Shown piece by piece: positions 58,198 to 64,000 of a DNA stretch of 64,000 nt. The notes under the pieces were generated by a model. It had not been told where the DNA came from and did not search any database. It saw only the letters and a list, made by a program, of their open reading frames with translations. The DNA comes from Echinarachnius parma (taxonomy: Eukaryota > Echinodermata > Echinoidea > Clypeasteroida > Echinarachniidae): NCBI GenBank assembly GCA_037951105.1, contig JBAMJV010002067.1:248001-312000 (forward strand). Direction: 5' to 3'. The stretch's first letter is position 1; the number at the start of each line of letters is the position of its first letter. Position numbers and translations under genes: made by a program.

Positions 58198-58447
58198 ACA
58201 GTGGAACCTCTTTATAATGAGCTCTGTTAACCCGTTGCTTCCGGGAACCGAGTGGACTATGTACAAAGTCTATGGGGATTCCAGAATCTCAAAGGCAAGG
58301 GGTTAATACCTGATATAGCGAGGTTATTTCACAGGTCCAGATTCTATGAATTTTATTGCTTTTAAAGTCCTGATACAACAAGATATCTGATATAACAAGG
58401 CCAATTCAGTGGACCCAAGGTGCTCGTTATAATAAGGTTTCACTGTA
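58198..58447. mobile_element. TIR element (ACAGTGGAACC ends) interrupted by a B1 element
   Basis: ACAGTGGAACCTCTTTATAA at the left faces TTATAATAAGGTTTCACTGT at the right. At 58227-58306 a B1 element flanked by TTAA sits inside it. The remaining ~170 bp has ATATAGCGAGGTTA and GATATAACAAGGCC in keeping with the ends. Mariner/pogo-like MITE style is inference. Confidence 0.8.
58227..58306 (-). mobile_element. Family B1 element nested in a TIR element
   Basis: TTAACCCGTTGCTTCCGGGA, ACCGAGTGGACTATGTACAA, AGTCTATGGGGATTCCAGAA, CAAGGGGTTAA. Its TTAA ends and clean interruption of the host element fix its boundaries. Confidence 0.8.
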
Positions 58448-60004
58448 CCAATAAAATGGCGCTCGATAAAAGTCACTTCCACGCAACAAAACGCTAAAAG
58501 ACTGTCTCGTTCTCAAGAGTTTGGTGATACTAAATGAACTACTATTGTTTAAAAAATCTTTGTGCTACAGCTTCGTTGCATTTATGTTATGCCTCAATCA
58601 TATTCTTTATATTTATTAGTTTACAGCCAGGAGAGAATAATATATATATACAGTACATATACGCTAGAGTTTTTTTATATATATTTTTCTTGGGTGCTAT
58701 TATGGTGATTTCAAGGTAGGCAATATAATATGTTTAACTTTGTTGAATCGTGTAATAATTTTCTTTGTATAGTGTAGTGTTAGCTTCGATGTAGGACATT
58801 TTTATCGGGTTTATCAGTTTTATATTCTCACCTTCGACAATAAATGCTTACGAGGCATTTGTGAAGGTTGCCGCTTCCCGAAAGACTAATTTGCTGTAGT
58901 AGTGACGATGGAAGTTTTTATTGTTTAGCAAAATTCAAATATTATCTTTAAAATGGCTTGGGGTGGGGGAAAAAACAATGAATGTTCATGCTTTGATATG
59001 AACACAAAATGTCATTTGTAACAAGACATTACTTTTGTAACAAGGGTAAATCTAGTCTTTATCTGCTTGTATGTTTGATGATTGTGCAATTAATATGCTT
59101 GAACAAAATTGTTTTAAGAAAAAATTCATACATGAATTTAATTTTAAAATCAACGTTATAATCTTTTAAACTAGATTTGACTTCTAAATCAAGCACGTTC
59201 TTTTTGCATAATACATCAGCACGTTCAATCAATGTTCATGTCGTAACTAATGGACAAATTAGCACAGCAGTGTAAATTGTCCTCTTTTATGTGTATATAT
59301 TTGTATATTTCTTGGTTTATACATTCCACACAAATTGGTATAAATATATTGTCATTGATATGTAGAATACAAGACACTACATGTACACCCTAGTCACATT
59401 TCCAATATGCCCACACCTTTTCTTTGTCTTACAACGCAATAAAGGGTGTGTCGAAAGGGAGCCACCTGTGATGGAAAACCCAGATGAGGCAATTCACATT
59501 TTGTACATAATTTTAAAAGTAATTTGTTTTTCATTTTTCCTGCTGGGAAAATGTGCTTATTTTTAAAGGTGTAATATTGTTCGTTACTGAGGTTTGAATT
59601 CAGTAGATGGATATATATATATATTTACATGTATGTAACATGATTATTTTTGTTTGTAGTTTCATGTTAATATGAGGAAAAAAACTAATCAAGTACTGAA
59701 ATATTGCATGCAATATTAATGATTTCGACTCACACATGTTAAAGTGTGTTGTGGCACCTTTTTTTTTAAAGACAAGTTACAAATAGAAATATACCACAAT
59801 ATGATCTTCCCAACTCGCACATTATATTGTAATAATATAAATGAGAGAAGAAAACAGTTTTGCATACTTAGTAATTTAATAGCCATTGTACATGTACATT
59901 CAAGCACTAGAGAAGTAAACTGACTGGTTTATCTCTTTCAAAATAGACATTGTGAAAAGTGCATGAGTTAATTTTCAGAGGATAAACTGATTTCAAGAAC
60001 ATGG
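58448..60004. other. Downstream noncoding stretch
   Basis: AT-rich, with candidate polyadenylation signals AATAAA at 58839 and 59438. No gene recognised. Confidence 0.5.
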
Positions 60005-60572
60005 TTAAAGGGGAATTCCACCCCAGAAATGTGATGTTAGCTATAAAATGAAGTGAATATGAAGAATCTTGATCGAAAATCTGAGCCAAAACGGTAGAGC
60101 AATAAAAAAGTTATGACAGGATGAACTTTGCTCCAATTTTTAGTATCGTTCGCAATTGCTATCGATCGTGACGTCACTTGCGAGCTGCAGCCATTTTGAC
60201 TTCTACATGGAAATTTGACAAAATTTAAATTTTCTTCATAACAAAGCAAATTTATGACCTTACAAATTCCAAAGAGGTTGGCCCATCGATATTCTTCTAT
60301 GAATTCGTGAAAACAAGCAGAGAAACAATAATTTTTAGCAACGAAAATGAGAAATAAATGTATTTTCATGTACTACAGCCATGGCGAGTTGCTCGTCAAT
60401 GATGTTGCATATGGCGGCAATTTTGAAACGATCGCTCATTACTACATGATGTTCAAATAGGTATAACTCCCGTGTTTCTTGTCCGATTTTGATCAAATTT
60501 TCACCAATTATGCCTCTTATTCTGCTTATTCAAATAACGAATGGTTTTTTCAGGCCCGGAATACCCCTTTAA
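60005..60572. mobile_element. ~568-bp TTAA-bounded element
   Basis: TTAAAGGGGAATTCC at the left and GGAATACCCCTTTAA at the right. The interior has GACGTCACTTGCGAGCTGCA, CCATTTTGAC and CCGATTTTGATCAAATTTTC. Same general style as family A but different sequence. Short open frames inside are not genes. Confidence 0.8.
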
Positions 60573-61750
60573 AAGGCATTTACAAAGTGACTGTGTGATG
60601 CACTTATAGGGCCCAAATTCTAAACATAAGAAATTAGAATAGTTGCGATAGACTTTGTCAATCTTTACCATTTGTAAATGATGACTTTTTTTTTTTTTTT
60701 TTTTACAGACGTGTAAATATATTAATATTAGTGTTCCCTTTTATCACCATCTCTGACTTTGACCATAAGTAAAGTTGATTTTATGTGGGTTTTATGGTAT
60801 GTAATAACTGTCCATGTACATTTTCTATGATGAATAATAATAGTATGCCAAAAAAGAAGAAGAAGATGAAGAAGAAGAAGAAGAAATTTTTATTTTTTAT
60901 GAAAGATACGAAGCTGTGAAAGTTGTGTGTATTAAGCCTTGATTATTGTGTGTACAAAAGAAACGTTAGCTGTTGAGCTTGAATTAACATATTGGGTTAG
61001 CAATTATGTTTCAGGATGGCACAAGTTGACAACATATTTGTAATTGTGATAAAACATGTTTCTCCATGAAAAATAGTGAAGATAATAAAATCAGTACAAT
61101 TTTACGCCAGCAATCTGTTGATCAAATGTGTTGCATATTGTGACACTTGGGAAGTATATTGATATTGACTTAATTGAATTGTTTAATCATTTTCTTGTAC
61201 ATCTCATGTTATTAATTTTGAGGGGTAAGTATAATTGAAATATAAGTATAAGACATGTATATGGAAGTGTATCCAAGAGGTCATGTTATAATATTGTCAA
61301 TAATCGTCAAAAGCGTTTATACAATGTATAAGGAGTGGCTTTGTTTCGTGACATACAATATCTAATAATCTTTTTTAGTGATATAAAGATATTTAATCCT
61401 TTCAAGACAATGTGCATTCTGCAAGTTGAATTTTTATTGAGGGCAACAAAACATACGACTTTATGAAATTAAAAGTTACCCAATTATCCATGCACGTTAA
61501 GTCGTACAAAATGTATATTATGAAATTGATGACTATTCCATGTCTTTTTCATCAACTGCATCAAAACGTGTAGGTTAATTTCTCATACAAATTAGTGTGC
61601 TGTACATGTACCTTCAAACATTTTGAAATCTACCCGCCAGGTGTTTATATTTCATGTTAATATTACCAGAGGTGGCATTACATTGTCTGTGTTGATCGAT
61701 GCATTCATAAAATGATATTTGCTTTATACATTTAATTGCATTTATCTGCA
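60573..61750. other. Noncoding stretch with poly-T and GAA microsatellites
   Basis: (T)20 at 60687-60706 and (GAA)n at 60855-60885. Otherwise AT-rich with nothing named. Confidence 0.55.
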
Positions 61751-61755
61751 TAGAG

Positions 61756-61783
61756 TGTCTCCCCCCCCCCCCCCCCCCCCCCC
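61756..61783. repeat. Poly-C tract
   Basis: About 26 consecutive C residues. Shorter ones occur at 63199 (G) and 63841 (C). Confidence 0.95.
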
Positions 61784-62169
61784 TCAATAATGTATGTGTC
61801 CCCCAATTGGGGGCTCTTTTCTCTGGTGTAAATATTCAATTTGAATTACCGCCAAAACCACAAAACAAGAAGAACTTTTCTCTGTTGGTCATTTAGTTAA
61901 TGGTAAGAGAAGGAGCTCAGTAGATGTAGATTGCGCCCTCTGTCTCACGACGATGCAGCTCCTTTAAATTATCGGGGGATTTTTATTCTCGGACTTGATC
62001 ATGATGAATGTCAATATTTATGAAAGTTGTATTAAGATGCGTATAATTATGATAATAATTATAACATGACAAAATGCATAATGATTGTAATAAATGGCTT
62101 CGTTTGAAGACTATCTATCACATTTTGTTTTTGCGGTGGACATTAATTTCTTGACTTAACACGAGACCA

Positions 62170-62414
62170 GGCCCCATATTCATGAAACCCCGCTAGCTTT
62201 AAGTTCCTTGCTAAGTCTATTTCAAATTGTACAGTTTAGTGAGCAACAAACAGTTTCCTAGTCCCCAACTTGGGTCAACTGGTTTACCCTTAGGTACCCA
62301 CTAAGTTAACCCTAGGTGCAATTAAAATAATATATTGTATTTAATTCTGGGCCACGTCATCCAAATCGACTTGGCAAGGAACTATTAAGCTAGCGGGCTT
62401 TTATGAATATGGGC
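62170..62414. mobile_element. ~245-bp hairpin element 1
   Basis: GCCCCATATTCATGAAACCC, CGCTAGCTTTAAGTTCCTTG at the left is inverted at the right (CTTGGCAAGGAACTATTAAG, CTAGCGGGCTTTTATGAATA, TGGGC). Long imperfect stem of about 45 bases. Confidence 0.8.
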
Positions 62415-62458
62415 ACAGGTATCCAGTATATTGGACTACCAATTGCGATTCTTGTTCA

Positions 62459-62677
62459 GGGGGCCCATTTCATAAAACTTTTCCAATTGTAAATGTCCAA
62501 TAATAATGAAACTACTATAATAGTTTATTTCAAAATCATGATTCGTGGCATTGCCTTAATATTCATAATAATATGTGAACAGTAATCAGCATGGAGCATT
62601 ATTGATGATGTTGTCATAGTAGATATAATAATTGGACATTTACAACAATTGAAAAAGTTTTATGAAACAGCACCCTG
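62459..62677. mobile_element. ~219-bp hairpin element 2
   Basis: GGGCCCATTTCATAAAACTT, TTCCAATTGTAAATGTCCAA is inverted at the right as TTGGACATTTACAACAATTG, AAAAAGTTTTATGAAACAGC. Only a few bases separate it from the next element. Confidence 0.8.
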
Positions 62678-62681
62678 ATGA

Positions 62682-63065
62682 TTAAAGGGAGCTAGTAACA
62701 TTGTCCAAATCCACAAACTAATACTTTAATAGAACTCTAGTGGTTCTCTCATACCTTATTGCATTAAGTATTACCAATAGAAGCATGGTACAGGTTTTGG
62801 CTTTTAAATTTTCCCTTTTGTATAAAAGGATATTTTACAATTGAAGTGTTCAGATTTGTGACTATCCACTGGATAGTCATAACCATGTACAAAGTCAGTG
62901 CAATGAATAGTGAATATCACTTTGCATTTTCGCTCATAACTCATAAAATTTAACCTGGAATGTTCACACATTACTTAGTAGACATATCAAAATCGCAGAC
63001 ATACACAAGTTATCAACCATTCAGCACTTTTTGAACACGTCAACAAAGTTACTAGATCCCTTTAA
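62682..63065. mobile_element. ~384-bp TTAA-bounded element
   Basis: TTAAAGGGAGCTAGTAAC at the left and GTTACTAGATCCCTTTAA at the right, 17 of 18 paired. The interior is AT-rich and noncoding. Confidence 0.8.
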
Positions 63066-63189
63066 GATAAGGTGGGGCGAAGTTTGATGTCGCCATCATA
63101 CTATTGAAATATAAGGTGTTTGTGTATCAGTGAGTGACTATCATAATGATAAAGTATGTCTCGGTGTTTGTACATCTGTGCATGTATTG

Positions 63190-63260
63190 TCATAATATCT
63201 GGTGGGGGAGGGGGGGGGGGGGAGGGGTGAGGGCACTGCCCCCACCCCAGTTATATTGCC
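63190..63260. repeat. G-rich tract with facing C-rich sequence
   Basis: GGTGGGGGAGGGGGGG...GGAGGGGTGAGGGCACTGCC then CCCACCCCAG. Low complexity. Confidence 0.8.
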
Positions 63261-63494
63261 CCAAAAACAATTATAGGGAAAATGAACAAGCATGCACGTG
63301 TGGAGATGTTGTGACGTGATCGGATAGGCACCTAACTTCATGCGGTCCCGCCGTTCAAAACGATTGATGTCCCAGCATTTATGTCCATCAGCAATGCAAT
63401 TATTTAAATCCACATTGCTGCCTTGAATACCCATAATTGACAATAGGTGTTATTGGAAGGGTGTTAATTAGCCTGTAGCGCTCTTGTACTGCAA

Positions 63495-63600
63495 CTCGAG
63501 CCAGTATGCTCCCAGGGAGTTGAGATGGTGCACAATATGATTGTGTGGGTTCAAACTATATTTCATAACTAACCTGACTCTGAAAAGTGCACCTCAATAG
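63495..63600 (+). mobile_element. SINE-like fragment
   Basis: GCCAGTATGCTCCCAGGGAG, TTGAGATGGTGCACAA, TGTGTGGGTTCAAACT and TCTGAAAAGTGCACCT. The middle words match 17888-17945. Confidence 0.5.
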
Positions 63601-64000
63601 AAGGCGAAATTTAAAAATTATATTTTATAATTTTCGAACCCAGTGAATGCTAATATAACATTGTACTCATGCAATTTGACCAGGTCCCCTGTACCTAACT
63701 CATTTAAGACTTCGGCGCTATACCCACTAAATGTAGCATATTAGATTTTATAATGTGTCCCAAATAAACAACACCATAAGTTATGGATATCATAATTCCA
63801 AAAGCATCCGGGGGATCCGCCCCTGGACCCCCACTGAGATCCCCCCCCCCCCCCCCCCCCCTCCGAGTGTCCCTTGATCATTCTCATTCAGGGTTCCATC
63901 AAGGCACTTTCAACTTGCGCTAAATAAAGGCTAAGAAAATATTATTTTTACCCACATCTGTACAAACAGCCAGGCCCGTAGCCAGCAGGAGGGTGGGGGG
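63601..64000. other. Window end, low-complexity and repeat-like DNA
   Basis: (C)19 run at 63841 with GGATCCGCCCCTGGACCCCC beside it, then TAAATAAAGGCTAAGAAAAT. The last bases (GCCCGTAGCCAGCAGGAGGG) look like a repeat start. Nothing coding seen. Confidence 0.4.

Noticed and set aside
60037-60369. 110-codon minus-strand open frame
   Set aside because: It lies inside the TTAA-bounded element at 60005-60572 and matches no family I know.

Overview
This is eukaryotic, intron-rich, AT-rich animal DNA. It carries one recognisable protein-coding gene, on the + strand: the 3' part of a DOCK-D (zizimin, DOCK9/10/11-type) guanine-nucleotide exchange factor. I reconstruct 26 coding exons between 10647 and 56550. 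All introns are GT-AG, the phases fit throughout, and 3440 coding bases encode about 1146 residues ending in a stop codon. The N-terminal part (PH domain, DHR1) must lie upstream of the window. The C-terminal ~495 residues (exons E17-E26) form the catalytic DHR2 domain, which activates Cdc42/Rac-type GTPases.

The repeat style suggests a marine invertebrate deuterostome, most likely an echinoderm such as a sea urchin. It includes many short TTAA-bounded inverted-repeat elements, tRNA-derived SINEs with a GCGCTATATAAA tail, frequent TACATGTA, and elements of the TCCGTCCGTCC type. This assignment is inference from pattern memory only.

Layout. 1-10646: intronic or upstream DNA with tandem arrays, a tRNA-like sequence, a TTAA element, a six-unit 151-bp array and a 1.2-kb polypyrimidine tract ending at the first exon. 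10647-12097: exons E1-E3. 12098-33878: long introns holding a ~200-bp satellite and four small, serine-rich phase-1/phase-1 linker exons (E4-E7). 33879-45981: E8-E16, the scaffold before DHR2. 46886-56550: DHR2. 56551-64000: 3' UTR and downstream DNA packed with short inverted-repeat elements.

The most unusual signal is that at least ten of the 26 exons have extra, mostly decayed copies of themselves in the adjacent introns (E1, E2, E10, E11, E12, E13, E15, E18, E19, E21 and E23). Several copies keep an open frame and the splice donor. The gene looks shaped by repeated local tandem duplication of exon-plus-intron segments. I found no autonomous transposon, rRNA, CRISPR array or second complete gene.
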